This document shows, one piece after another, positions 16,955 to 23,118 of a stretch of 24,643 nt of DNA. Both the position numbers and the translations under genes were made by a program. The stretch is from CAIKZJ01 sp964626015 (GTDB lineage Bacteria > Bacteroidota > Ignavibacteria > Tepidaquicellales > Tepidaquicellaceae): contig CAZVCC010000048.1 of the NCBI GenBank assembly GCA_964626015.1, positions 1 through 24,643 on the forward strand. The letters run 5' to 3'. The notes below the pieces were generated by a model that ran no database searches, was not told the DNA's origin, and worked only from the letters and a program-made list of their open reading frames with translations. Each line of letters begins with the position of its first letter. Positions within the stretch are counted from its first letter, which is position 1.

Positions 16955-17477
16955 ACTTCCTATTTAAACATTCAAACTTCGCATCGGGATATAGTTTTTT
17001 ATAACGTCTTAAAATTACATCACAATATCTTTCATCGAGTTCTATTCCGTAACATATACGGTTTGTTTGTTTGCAGGCGATGAGAGTGGAGCCAGAGCCG
17101 AGAAATAAATCTGCTATGATATGTAATTCTTCGCTATAAGTTTCTTGCATTTCTCTTAATACTTTTATGGGCTTTTGTGTTGGATGTTGTCTTTTAATAC
17201 CCTGTTCTTGCTCTTTCATAAGTCCCTGCCAAATGCAATAAAATATTCTTGCTGGGGATTGCATATTCGTCCAAGCTATTTCGCAATCAGCAAAGTTGTT
17301 TTTTCTTGCCTCGTATGGTTTTTTATCCCAAATTAACCAACAGGCGGTGTTCGGAAGTCTATTAGCAAAATAATTACCCCCAAATATTATTTGCCTTTTA
17401 CCATATTTTAAAAGAAATTCTGGCTCAAATTCTTTATCGTCATTTATTATACTTCTATATATATTGGGTTTCACCAT
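16920..17477 (-). CDS. DNA methyltransferase, C-terminal half (frameshifted)
   Basis: 185 residues forming the second half of an N6/N4 (PF01555-type) DNA methyltransferase. It contains NYFANRLPNTACWLIWDK, the HPTQKP motif (residues about 96-101) and the AdoMet-binding motif I near LFLGSGSTLIACK, followed by GIELDERYCDVI. Catalytic motif DPPY lies in the first half (17471-18043). A single -1 slip or one added G in the G7 tract (17482-17488) joins the two into one frame reading TVGGGKMVKPNIY, which matches the family. So the ATG at 17477 is probably not a natural gene start, although independent translation of two halves is possible. Confidence 0.8.
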   Translation of the reverse strand: MVKPNIYRSIINDDKEFEPEFLLKYGKRQIIFGGNYFANRLPNTACWLIWDKKPYEARKNNFADCEIAWTNMQSPARIFYCIWQGLMKEQEQGIKRQHPTQKPIKVLREMQETYSEELHIIADLFLGSGSTLIACKQTNRICYGIELDERYCDVILRRYKKLYPDAKFECLNRKFDFKELFKAVS

Positions 17478-18043
17478 TTTTCCCCCCCGACCGTTCCAAA
17501 CTTTGTCTTGCCACCCCCCCCGACCGTTTTAACTATATTTATTCCATACGGTGGGTCGGTTAAAAGCAGGTCTATTTCTTTGCCGTTCATAAGTAAACTT
17601 ACATTATCCTCTTTCATACTGTCCCCACACAAAACTCTATGCTTTCCGTCAATTAAAAATAAGTCTCCGAGTTTAGAAATTGCCTTTTCTTGCAATGCAG
17701 GAACATCATTCAACGCTTCGGAATCCTGTTCCTTGAAATATCCGAGTTCAAACTTTTCAAAATCTATATTCGGAATATCTATTTCGTTCTTTAAACTTTC
17801 AAAATCAAAATCATTTACATTTAAAAATTCATATAAACCCTCTTCTTGGACTTTAGCATAGATACTTGAATAAGTTAAAACTAATTTGCAGGCTTCCCTT
17901 TTGTCTTTACAGTCAACAAACGTACATGGTAATTTAGCGGGAACGTTTACGCCCTCTTTTTCAAGTAAGTCAAGAACTTTATACCTATGATGTCCGTCTA
18001 TGATATAAACAGTATCCTTACTCTGCCATACAGTAAAACTCAT
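17471..18043 (-). CDS. ParB-like domain plus DNA methyltransferase N-terminal half (frameshifted)
   Basis: 190 residues from the ATG at 18043. The start holds the ParB/Srx-like motif IIDGHHRYKVL, and the end holds the methyltransferase catalytic DPPYGINIV followed by a Gly-rich stretch, after which the frame stops early (EKW). The same frame is open upstream to about 18240 and encodes a typical ParB-domain N-terminus (WRKLVELQPKNFKEL, then LKQSILKENFV), so the natural protein probably begins near 18178. There only ATT, not ATG/GTG/TTG, is available. Joined to the next frame it makes one ParB-methyltransferase of about 420 residues. It may protect phage DNA or regulate transcription; the target site is unknown. 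Confidence 0.8.
   Translation of the reverse strand: MSFTVWQSKDTVYIIDGHHRYKVLDLLEKEGVNVPAKLPCTFVDCKDKREACKLVLTYSSIYAKVQEEGLYEFLNVNDFDFESLKNEIDIPNIDFEKFELGYFKEQDSEALNDVPALQEKAISKLGDLFLIDGKHRVLCGDSMKEDNVSLLMNGKEIDLLLTDPPYGINIVKTVGGGGKTKFGTVGGEKW
17482..17488 (-). other. G7 tract at the methyltransferase frame break
   Basis: Seven G on the minus strand, directly at the frame break; a second tract of eight G lies at 17514-17521, 25 bases upstream. One added base in the G7 tract, or a -1 slip on it, restores a full methyltransferase. Homopolymeric G tracts in methyltransferases are the classical site of phase variation and also of sequencing error. Confidence 0.7.
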
Positions 18044-18210
18044 TACAAAATTCTCTTTTAAGATTGACTGTTTGAGTTTTTCGTAATTGATTGTAGTGAG
18101 TTCTTTGAAGTTTTTAGGCTGTAATTCTACTAACTTACGCCATTCTACTAACTCGGTTTTAAGTACTCTATTTTTAATTTCGGTTGAAATAAGGAATTGT
18201 TTGTTTCGGT

Positions 18211-18447
18211 TTACTTGTCTTTCGCTTCTCTTAGTAGAATTTTAAGAAGTCTTTGCTGTTTTGTTAGATGTTTAATTTCCCTGTCGTATTTCTTATTAGC
18301 TTCTATTTCCTGTTTTATACACTTTATTCCGCATTCTATTTCGATAAGTGTTGCTAACATTCCGAACTTTAGAATCGGGTCTGACTTGAGGCGTGTATCG
18401 GTGTGATACCCTGCACCTATGTTTTCATTATATCGTTTGTCCTCCAT
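18211..18447 (-). CDS. First gene of the left operon, small protein of unknown function
   Basis: A 78-residue protein directly behind the consensus promoter. It has a polar N-terminus (YNENIGAGYHTDTRLKSDP), a middle containing FGMLATLIEIECGIKCIKQEIEA, and a basic helical C-terminus (HLTKQQRLLKILLREAKDK). I do not recognise it. The ATG at 18447 lies about 7 bases after the expected transcription start, so the message would be nearly leaderless. An in-frame ATG at residue 30 is a possible alternative start. It precedes the methyltransferase. Confidence 0.68.
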   Translation of the reverse strand: MEDKRYNENIGAGYHTDTRLKSDPILKFGMLATLIEIECGIKCIKQEIEANKKYDREIKHLTKQQRLLKILLREAKDK

Positions 18448-18460
18448 AATGCACAGTTAT

Positions 18461-18489
18461 ATTATAAGGTTTTTCGAGGTAAATGTCAA
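18461..18489 (-). promoter_or_regulatory. Consensus sigma70-type promoter for the methyltransferase/packaging/head operon
   Basis: On the minus strand TTGACA (18489 to 18484) and TATAAT (18466 to 18461) are separated by exactly 17 bases. Transcription would start near 18454, just before the ATG at 18447. Both hexamers match the consensus perfectly. It separates the early gene cluster on the right from the packaging and structural genes on the left. Confidence 0.75.
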
Positions 18490-18501
18490 GGGGTTTTGAC
18501 A
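18484..18501. promoter_or_regulatory. Dyad over the -35 box, candidate operator
   Basis: TGTCAAAACCCCTTGACA (minus strand) has perfect 6-bp arms, TGTCAA and TTGACA, around a 6-base centre. One arm is the -35 box itself. A regulator bound here would block or activate the promoter. Confidence 0.5.
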
Positions 18502-18544
18502 TTATTTATTTAAAGGTAGTAAAGAACGGTAGATTTTATTTTTG

Positions 18545-18661
18545 TCAAGTTTTAATTTGTTTTTCGGGTTTTACTTCTTCAACTTCAATCATCCGTAATC
18601 CCGGCATACCTTTAACCTTTTTGTGTTTTGCATTTTCCTTTATGCAATATTCTTTTTTCAT
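18545..18661 (-). CDS. Very small basic protein, 38 residues
   Basis: A frame of 38 residues starting with MKKEYC and ending KPEKQIKT, located between the small membrane protein gene and the promoter. It fills the space in the operon with correct orientation and is Lys/Glu-rich. There is no good ribosome site (AATCGAAATAAT ahead of the ATG). Its stop overlaps a TTGACA copy. It may or may not be expressed. Confidence 0.4.
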   Translation of the reverse strand: MKKEYCIKENAKHKKVKGMPGLRMIEVEEVKPEKQIKT

Positions 18662-18673
18662 ATTATTTCGATT

Positions 18674-18847
18674 CTATTTAAAAAATACGTTAAAAAATCC
18701 GCCCCAGTATAAAAGCCCTGACATTATAAGTGTGCCGACAAAAGTCCAACCTACGCTATATTTATCATGTCTTTGTTCGCCATTTTTTGCAAGATTAAAC
18801 GAAAGAGACATAACGAATAAAACTATTACTAATATTTGTGGTATCAT
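18674..18847 (-). CDS. Small membrane protein with two transmembrane helices
   Basis: A 57-residue protein, too short for usual cut-offs. It begins MIPQILVIVLFVMSLSFNLA, a first membrane helix. A short charged loop (KNGEQRHDKYS) follows, then a second helix (WTFVGTLIMSGLLYWGGFF). The ATG overlaps the previous stop as ATGA and has GGGGAAGTAA upstream as ribosome site. Two-helix phage membrane proteins include holins and exclusion proteins; the early position makes a holin less likely. Function unknown. Confidence 0.65.
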   Translation of the reverse strand: MIPQILVIVLFVMSLSFNLAKNGEQRHDKYSVGWTFVGTLIMSGLLYWGGFFNVFFK

Positions 18848-19215
18848 TTACTTCCCCTTTCCGTCTGTTTAGTTAATTTAATAATATCCAAAATACTTTC
18901 CCGTTCCTGTTTTCTTACAATCTTTCCATATTGTTTTAGCATTTCGAGAACGTCAAATGGGTTTTTTAATAACCACCTCTCTGGGTGGGGGTTTTTGTAA
19001 ATATTTTCTTTTATATAAGTTTCAATGAATTTTTCTGCTGTCATGGGTTCAGGGGTTTCTTGGATGGGTTCAATAATATCATCTAAAATAAAACATTCCT
19101 TTATATTTTGCGAAAATACTTTGTCAATTACAATGTCGGTTACCGTCTCCCCGGGAATCCAAAAAACATTTAGCATTGGTCTTAAATCAAATTTTTTCTT
19201 TACTCTATATTCCAT
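18844..19215 (-). CDS. Hypothetical protein with an MTAxK-type module
   Basis: A 123-residue protein. Residues 1-55 form an N-terminal part (VKKKFDLRPMLNVFWIPGET, then FSQNIKECFILDDI). From residue 59 it reads MTAEKFIETYIKENI and ends with a KQERESILDII segment. The MTAEK start and the KEQRE-like end recall the tandem small paralogs at 22.7-23.3 kb (MTAKE ... CKEQREL). It may therefore be a fusion of a separate domain to that module. No enzyme motif is visible. It overlaps the membrane protein gene by four bases. Confidence 0.6.
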   Translation of the reverse strand: MEYRVKKKFDLRPMLNVFWIPGETVTDIVIDKVFSQNIKECFILDDIIEPIQETPEPMTAEKFIETYIKENIYKNPHPERWLLKNPFDVLEMLKQYGKIVRKQERESILDIIKLTKQTERGSK

Positions 19216-19227
19216 TGGTTTTTTATT

Positions 19228-19413
19228 TTATTTGATTAGCTGTTTGTCTATCCATTTTTTTATTTTTCTTAATTCTGTTTTTGTTAGTTCTGCCTCTGTG
19301 TATCCACCCGTAAATCTTGGGTCTGCGATTTTCATAAAATATCTTTTACTTCTACCCTCTATTTTCTTCGTAAGGGTTATTACATTCCCAAAATATTTTG
19401 TTGTAAATTCCAT
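19228..19413 (-). CDS. Small basic protein of unknown function
   Basis: A 61-residue protein with a beta-prone start (EFTTKYFGNVITLTKK) and a helical basic end (LTKTELRKIKKWIDKQLIK). Its 57-base upstream gap contains a TTGACA box but no good -10 box. No family is recognised. Confidence 0.55.
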   Translation of the reverse strand: MEFTTKYFGNVITLTKKIEGRSKRYFMKIADPRFTGGYTEAELTKTELRKIKKWIDKQLIK

Positions 19414-19470
19414 CGTTTTTTATTTTAAATTAATAATTATAAATTAAATTGTCAAGTTTTCTTTCCAGTA

Positions 19471-19650
19471 CTATTCCTCTTCATTCTCATAAATCTCACT
19501 ATCCGAATAAAAATAACTTTTCTCAATGTTGACGTACTTCTTTTTAACTTTTTTGTTTTTCTTTGGTTTCCTTTGTTTTGCATTGCAGCTTTTTAAAACC
19601 CTTTCGAGCTGTTTATCAAAGTCGTAGGTATATTGGTTGTGTTCAGTCAT
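19471..19650 (-). CDS. Small Lys-rich protein, 59 residues
   Basis: A frame starting MTEHNQYTYDFDKQLERVL, with a strongly basic middle (QRKPKKNKKVKKKYV) and an acidic end (SDSEIYENEEE). The ATG overlaps the preceding stop (ATGACTGA) and is preceded by GAGGGAAATA, a fair ribosome site. It could bind nucleic acid through the basic middle, but this is only composition. Function unknown. Confidence 0.55.
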   Translation of the reverse strand: MTEHNQYTYDFDKQLERVLKSCNAKQRKPKKNKKVKKKYVNIEKSYFYSDSEIYENEEE

Positions 19651-19924
19651 TATTTCCCTCGCTTTTTAAACTGTTTTTAAAATGAATATTTCTATCGTAA
19701 GCAAATGAAAGTATGCGTTCGAGTGTTTCAAGATAAAAAACCATGACATTGTAAGTAACAAATCCGCCCTTGAATTTTCTTACTATATTCGGAGTTGTTT
19801 CAATATCCGTTAATGACGTTCTTTTAATTGCAACCGCCCTTTCTTCGGGAATAAATAATAATTCCTCGTTTACTCTATACCCTTTACGGTTTCTGTATTT
19901 GTTTATCTTTTTATATCCTGTCAT
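19643..19924 (-). CDS. Hypothetical early protein
   Basis: A 93-residue protein with a basic N-terminus (MTGYKKINKYRNRKGYRV), a middle with PEERAVAIKRTSLTDIETT, and a helical end (YLETLERILSFAYDR). The start is marked by the cassette AAAGGAGTAAGAAATG, which overlaps the end of the preceding gene. The family is not recognised. Confidence 0.6.
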   Translation of the reverse strand: MTGYKKINKYRNRKGYRVNEELLFIPEERAVAIKRTSLTDIETTPNIVRKFKGGFVTYNVMVFYLETLERILSFAYDRNIHFKNSLKSEGNND

Positions 19925-20120
19925 TTCTTACTCCTTTCAACATTATTAAAAATTTTATTTTAATTTTGTATAAAATATCAAAAAGTTTAGGTACGCTTTG
20001 TGCCTTTTTAATAGGCTTGAGCAAACAATGTTCGCTATGCCTACACATTCCGCAGACCAGATAAGGTTCATCGCATTCAAGTACGGCAGGCGTTTCGTTT
20101 GTAACGTCGATTACTGTCAT
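19911..20120 (-). CDS. Small protein with a cysteine cluster
   Basis: A 69-residue protein. Residues about 16-32 contain LECDEPYLVCGMCRHSEHC, four cysteines and two histidines closely spaced, suggesting metal binding. The C-terminal part is basic and helical (FDILYKIKIKFLIMLKGVR). Its last codons double as the ribosome site of the next gene. It follows the helicase loader gene in the replication cluster. Function unknown. Confidence 0.58.
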   Translation of the reverse strand: MTVIDVTNETPAVLECDEPYLVCGMCRHSEHCLLKPIKKAQSVPKLFDILYKIKIKFLIMLKGVRNDRI

Positions 20121-20131
20121 AGAATTATAAT

Positions 20132-20791
20132 TTAGTTTCTGTAATCTTTTAATTTTGTTTTTATTTCAATCAACATTTTATTATTAATCCTACTTGCTAT
20201 CCTTGTATCAATATTTGCAAGTTCGTTTAAACTTAAATTAGAAGTAAGTATAGTCGGTTTTAGTTTATACTCGCATCTATCATTTATTAAATCCAATATT
20301 GTACGTCTTGAAAAATCTTTGTCACCTGTTTCTTTACTTGAAAAAATATCATCAATGACAAGAATATCGTACTTACAATATTTCTCATAAATATCCGTTT
20401 CGGTTTTATATTTATCTTTATAAGTATCCCGGATTTCTCTTAAAATTATTCTTTCCGGCACGAATCCCAAATAAAACTTTTTAAACTCAAAATATTCTTT
20501 GTGCTCATACTCTTCATATTCCTTGTTAATCGTTTCATAATTCAGGGTAACATAGTTTTTTACAAACTGCTTTATTAGCCCGCTTGCAATATGCGATTTT
20601 CCAATGCCGTTCATGACTGAAATGATTGAACATACAAGCGGATTCTTAAAATCCCATGCCTTGACGGTTTCGACTATCGGTTTGATTTCTTCACCTAGTA
20701 ATTCGTTAAGGTTTTTATTTAGATACATCGCAGGAATATCGAGAACAGAGTTATTCCAAATCATATTACAGAAAAAGATTAGATTTTCCAT
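20132..20791 (-). CDS. DnaC-like helicase loader ATPase
   Basis: A 219-residue AAA+ type ATPase. The Walker A region reads ISVMNGIGKSH (residues 57-67), where the usual first glycine is replaced but GIGKS is kept. Walker B is DILVIDDIFS (142-151). A sensor-like TILTSNLS follows, and a possible arginine finger lies in TRIASRI. This is the pattern of DnaC/IstB-type loaders. It follows the initiator-like gene, overlapping it as TAATG, which is the O-P arrangement of lambda. It would load the host replicative helicase at the phage origin. No helicase or polymerase gene is in the window. Confidence 0.85.
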   Translation of the reverse strand: MENLIFFCNMIWNNSVLDIPAMYLNKNLNELLGEEIKPIVETVKAWDFKNPLVCSIISVMNGIGKSHIASGLIKQFVKNYVTLNYETINKEYEEYEHKEYFEFKKFYLGFVPERIILREIRDTYKDKYKTETDIYEKYCKYDILVIDDIFSSKETGDKDFSRRTILDLINDRCEYKLKPTILTSNLSLNELANIDTRIASRINNKMLIEIKTKLKDYRN

Positions 20792-21489
20792 TAAAATGGG
20801 TTTGGGTTTTCAAAAGTTTGCAAATTATTTCTTTGTGTTGTTTGCTTTCCTGATTTGCGTTTTACGACTTCATCCAGCCACATTCTGTTCCGCAAATACT
20901 TTAACGGTTCTTTCCTAAAATTTTTATCCGTGTTATCTATGTAGTTTTGAACACGTTTTAAAATTAAAGTTCTGTTCATTACATCGATATATTGCCACTG
21001 ATTAAAACATTCATCTTGCTGGATGTCCATATCATATATTTTCCAAAATTCTATAAAGTCATTATCGTATTCGATTATTTTTTTATTTTCTTCTTTAGTA
21101 ATAATTACATCTTTATTTACATCTTCATTTTCATTTTCCATATGTTTAACATATGTAGAATCATATGTTCCACATATGTTACCCTTAATATCTTGTTTTT
21201 TAATAGAGTTACGATTTTTAGACCTACTTTTAGAGTAAAGTCGTCTTTTTATAATTTCGGCTTCCATGCGCTCATTAAAATACAAACCCTGCTCATCTTT
21301 TACGAATTTATTAAAAACGTTTTTTTCATATGTCCCACATATCTCAATCATAAAATCCTCACTTAAATGTCCCTTTTGATGTTGGTATGCAAGTAGTAAA
21401 ACATATTTGCCTATTTCCGCTTTTGTCATTCCCATAGTTCCAATGATAAAATCTGATGTGTACCATAATACAGCCGGGTCTTTTGCCAT
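20791..21489 (-). CDS. Replication initiation protein (O/DnaD-like) with embedded palindromes
   Basis: A 232-residue protein. The N-terminus (AVLWYTSDFIIGTMGMTKAEIGKYVLLLAYQHQKGHL) resembles DUF1376 / phage replisome organiser winged-helix domains. A Lys/Arg/Asn-rich linker lies near residues 80-105. The C-terminal part (FWKIYDMDIQQDECFNQWQYID, then YIDNTDKNFRKEPLKYLRNRMW) matches DnaD-like C-terminal domains that bind the loader. The gene holds three 17-bp palindromes in its own coding sequence (21139-21343), as lambda O holds the origin. The ATG follows an AAAGGAT ribosome site. Confidence 0.8.
   Translation of the reverse strand: MAKDPAVLWYTSDFIIGTMGMTKAEIGKYVLLLAYQHQKGHLSEDFMIEICGTYEKNVFNKFVKDEQGLYFNERMEAEIIKRRLYSKSRSKNRNSIKKQDIKGNICGTYDSTYVKHMENENEDVNKDVIITKEENKKIIEYDNDFIEFWKIYDMDIQQDECFNQWQYIDVMNRTLILKRVQNYIDNTDKNFRKEPLKYLRNRMWLDEVVKRKSGKQTTQRNNLQTFENPNPF
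21139..21343. repeat. Three 17-bp palindromes CATATGTNNNACATATG, candidate replication origin
   Basis: Copies lie at 21139-21155 (centre TTA), 21162-21178 (centre TCC) and 21327-21343 (centre CCC, one mismatch at the last base). The first two start 23 bases apart, about two helical turns. They lie in the linker part of the initiator gene. In protein they appear as ICGTY repeats, but the arms are conserved as DNA. Confidence 0.65.
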
Positions 21490-21674
21490 TAAACATTAAT
21501 CCTTTCAAATCCTATAAATAAAAAACCCTCTCCAGTGGTTGCGAACACTTTGACAAAAGCCAGAAGTGAACCACCTTTGAGGGTTAAATTATTTAAGTAA
21601 TATTTAAGTCGTTTGACTCTTGTCATATTTAGTGTTCGCATTATCAAGTTAATAATTTTATTCAGCATTGTCAA
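21489..21674 (-). CDS. Doubtful small open frame over the attenuator-like structure
   Basis: A 61-residue frame, MTMLNKIINLIMRTLNM at the start and TTGEGFLFIGFERINV at the end, whose stop overlaps the initiator start (TAATG). It spans a strong hairpin with T tract, so it may be a leader peptide or no gene at all. No family recognised. The overlap with its neighbours favours translation; the RNA structure argues for regulation. Confidence 0.4.
   Translation of the reverse strand: MTMLNKIINLIMRTLNMTRVKRLKYYLNNLTLKGGSLLAFVKVFATTGEGFLFIGFERINV
21518..21585 (-). terminator. Terminator-like hairpin ahead of the initiator gene
   Basis: On the minus strand three nested stems form one hairpin: AACCCTC with GAGGGTT, GTGGTT with AACCAC, and CACTT with AAGTG. 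That makes 18 paired positions with a TTCGC bulge and a 13-base loop. It is followed directly by TTTT-A-TTT. It lies about 35 bases before the ATG at 21489. Confidence 0.68.
21540..21640 (-). promoter_or_regulatory. Competing pairing arm, candidate antiterminator
   Basis: The 10-base TGCGAACACT (21640 to 21631, minus strand) is perfectly complementary to AGTGTTCGCA (21549 to 21540), which forms part of the right arm of the terminator hairpin including its bulge. The two pairings exclude each other, the layout of an attenuator or riboswitch. Confidence 0.55.
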
Positions 21675-21879
21675 TATTATTTTTTAGAGCTATGCTTTCT
21701 TGAATATCGTTTATAATTCCGTCAAGGATTTTAGTCCTAAACGGCAGTGTTGAATTTAAATGAGTTTCAACAGACTTTAAAAAATCGAGTAAATATTTCA
21801 TATCGCTTATTGTTTCCTCACTGTTTATAGGTATTAGCGGGGTTTCCTTATAAATAAATTTTTCTATATCGTAACTCAT
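21658..21879 (-). CDS. Hypothetical early protein
   Basis: A 73-residue acidic, helical protein (MSYDIEKFIYKETPL at the start; MKYLLDFLKSVETHLNSTLPF in the middle). Its ATG overlaps the preceding stop as ATGA. No family recognised; it precedes the attenuator-like region and the replication genes. Confidence 0.55.
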   Translation of the reverse strand: MSYDIEKFIYKETPLIPINSEETISDMKYLLDFLKSVETHLNSTLPFRTKILDGIINDIQESIALKNNIDNAE

Positions 21880-22130
21880 ATCCTATATTGTTTTTCAATA
21901 TCCCTTAATTGAAATAATTCATGTATTAAACTATCATCAATAAAATCTATTCGTGAAATTGTTTGGCAAAACAAAAGATGCGCACACTCTTCAGCTCTAA
22001 TCATTTCCATCGCACTATCGAGAGAATAAGAAATAATTTTTACAGTTTTTTGATTACATTTATCAAATAAACTTTCAGTGTTTGTATATGTTATCTCAAA
22101 AAGATACATCATGTTTGTTCTAAGTTTCAT
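21876..22130 (-). CDS. Hypothetical early protein
   Basis: An 84-residue protein with a beta-rich start (MMYLFEITYTNTESLFDK), then a helix with SLDSAMEMIRAEECAHLL, ending with HELFQLRDIEKQYRI. Cysteines are at residues near 25, 49 and 55. Overlaps both neighbours by four bases (ATGA). Function unknown. Confidence 0.55.
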   Translation of the reverse strand: MKLRTNMMYLFEITYTNTESLFDKCNQKTVKIISYSLDSAMEMIRAEECAHLLFCQTISRIDFIDDSLIHELFQLRDIEKQYRI

Positions 22131-22288
22131 TTCCCTGCCTCGCTTTCTTTGATTCGTAATTTTTCTTTAAGTTCCTCTAAATATTTCCTTATTATTTCCG
22201 CACTCCAGGTATTTGGGAACGGATATTTTTCGTTTAATTCTGTTATCATTTCTTCAATGCCGTTTATCTTGATTTCGAGTTCTGTCAT
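22127..22288 (-). CDS. Small helical protein, 53 residues
   Basis: Starts MTELEIKINGIEEMI, has NEKYPFPNTWSAEIIRKYLEE and ends with a charged helix (KLRIKESEAGK). Both ends overlap neighbours as ATGA, which fixes the gene in the operon. Too short for usual cut-offs. Function unknown. Confidence 0.6.
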   Translation of the reverse strand: MTELEIKINGIEEMITELNEKYPFPNTWSAEIIRKYLEELKEKLRIKESEAGK

Positions 22289-22680
22289 TTTATTTTTTCG
22301 GTATAATGTTTTATTAAAATATCTAATTCATCTACTGTATATTTTACTGTCTTTGCTTTTATCTCTGCCAACTTTTGTAAAATACCAAAGCCGTATTTCA
22401 ATTCAAGTTTTCTTGCATACTCGTCCATGTTACCGTTTTTAAAAATATTACAAGAACTACATTGGCAATGACAGTTCAACTCGTCCCAGCGAAGACTTAA
22501 ATATTTCCTTGATACATAATGCCCGCATTGAGAGTTTTTAGTTGAGCCACAAGTAAAACAAACATTGTTTTCTTTTCTTCTAATATAGATTGAGAAAACT
22601 CTATCGAGTTCTTTGACTCTTGATTTGTAGGTCGGCTTTTTTGCAAGTTTAATTCTATTAACACCTCGTAATTTTTTCAT
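22285..22680 (-). CDS. ninG: NinG-like recombination protein
   Basis: A 131-residue protein resembling lambda NinG (Rap), a recombination/junction-endonuclease family protein. It has a basic N-terminus (KLAKKPTYKSRVKELDRVFSIYIRRK), then a zinc-like cluster, CFTCG (residues about 41-45) with QCGHYVSRKYLSLRWDELN, followed by CHCQCSSCN. A helical end (MDEYARKLELKYGFGILQKL) follows. It would act on recombination or replication intermediates. The ATG overlaps the stop of the preceding small paralog. Confidence 0.85.
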   Translation of the reverse strand: MKKLRGVNRIKLAKKPTYKSRVKELDRVFSIYIRRKENNVCFTCGSTKNSQCGHYVSRKYLSLRWDELNCHCQCSSCNIFKNGNMDEYARKLELKYGFGILQKLAEIKAKTVKYTVDELDILIKHYTEKIK

Positions 22681-22865
22681 ACTTCGGGTTGTTTAGTATT
22701 TAAGATTGAATCTCTATCAATTTCTCTTTCTATTGTTGTAGCATTTTCATAACACAACTCCCTCTGCTCTTTACATAACTGATTTACAAAGTCTTTAAAT
22801 ATATCCCTTTGAAATACAACAAGCCTATCTGATGTTGCGTTTTCTACATATTTTTTTGCTGTCAT
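22677..22865 (-). CDS. Tandem paralog 3 (MTAKK...KEQREL...KQPEV)
   Basis: A 62-residue member of a three-gene tandem family. It shows MTAKK, then FKDFVNQLCKEQREL (residues about 23-37) and ends NTKQPEV. It is shorter than its neighbour at 22867-23118, with which it shares the KQPEV end. The DNA core is more diverged than between the other two copies. Unknown family; no enzyme motif. Confidence 0.62.
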   Translation of the reverse strand: MTAKKYVENATSDRLVVFQRDIFKDFVNQLCKEQRELCYENATTIEREIDRDSILNTKQPEV

Positions 22866-22866
22866 G

Positions 22867-23118
22867 TTATACCTCTGGTTGTTTGTTATTGCGAATACGC
22901 TCTACCATTTCTCCGATAGTTACTTTTTTGTTTCCCAACGCTTCGTACATTATATCTCTATAAAGCATTGCATCTAACTCCCTCTGCTCTTTGCAGAGTT
23001 GATTAACAAAGTCCTCAAACTGTTTAGGCATAAAAGAATAAGTATATACTTCATCCATATCAACGCCTGAAAGTTTTACATTCCTTTTAGCATAACTTGC
23101 TATTTCCTTTGCTGTCAT
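22867..23118 (-). CDS. Tandem paralog 2 (MTAKE...KEQREL...KQPEV)
   Basis: 83 residues from the ATG at 23118, which aligns with the MTAKE start of the paralogs and has AAGGAAGG upstream. A longer frame to 23145 would begin inside the ribosome site and is rejected. Contains FEDFVNQLCKEQRELDA, then MLYRDIMYEALGNKKVTIG and the KQPEV end. The DNA at 22970-23011 matches 23223-23264 in 41 of 42 bases. Function unknown. Confidence 0.65.
   Translation of the reverse strand: MTAKEIASYAKRNVKLSGVDMDEVYTYSFMPKQFEDFVNQLCKEQRELDAMLYRDIMYEALGNKKVTIGEMVERIRNNKQPEV

Noticed and set aside
19025..19447. Plus-strand open frame of 140 hydrophobic residues
   Set aside because: It spans two minus-strand genes and its hydrophobicity comes from reading AT-rich lysine codons in antisense.
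20992..21366. Plus-strand Phe/Ile-rich open frame, at first sight a membrane protein
   Set aside because: It is the antisense of the Lys/Asn/Glu-rich initiator gene.
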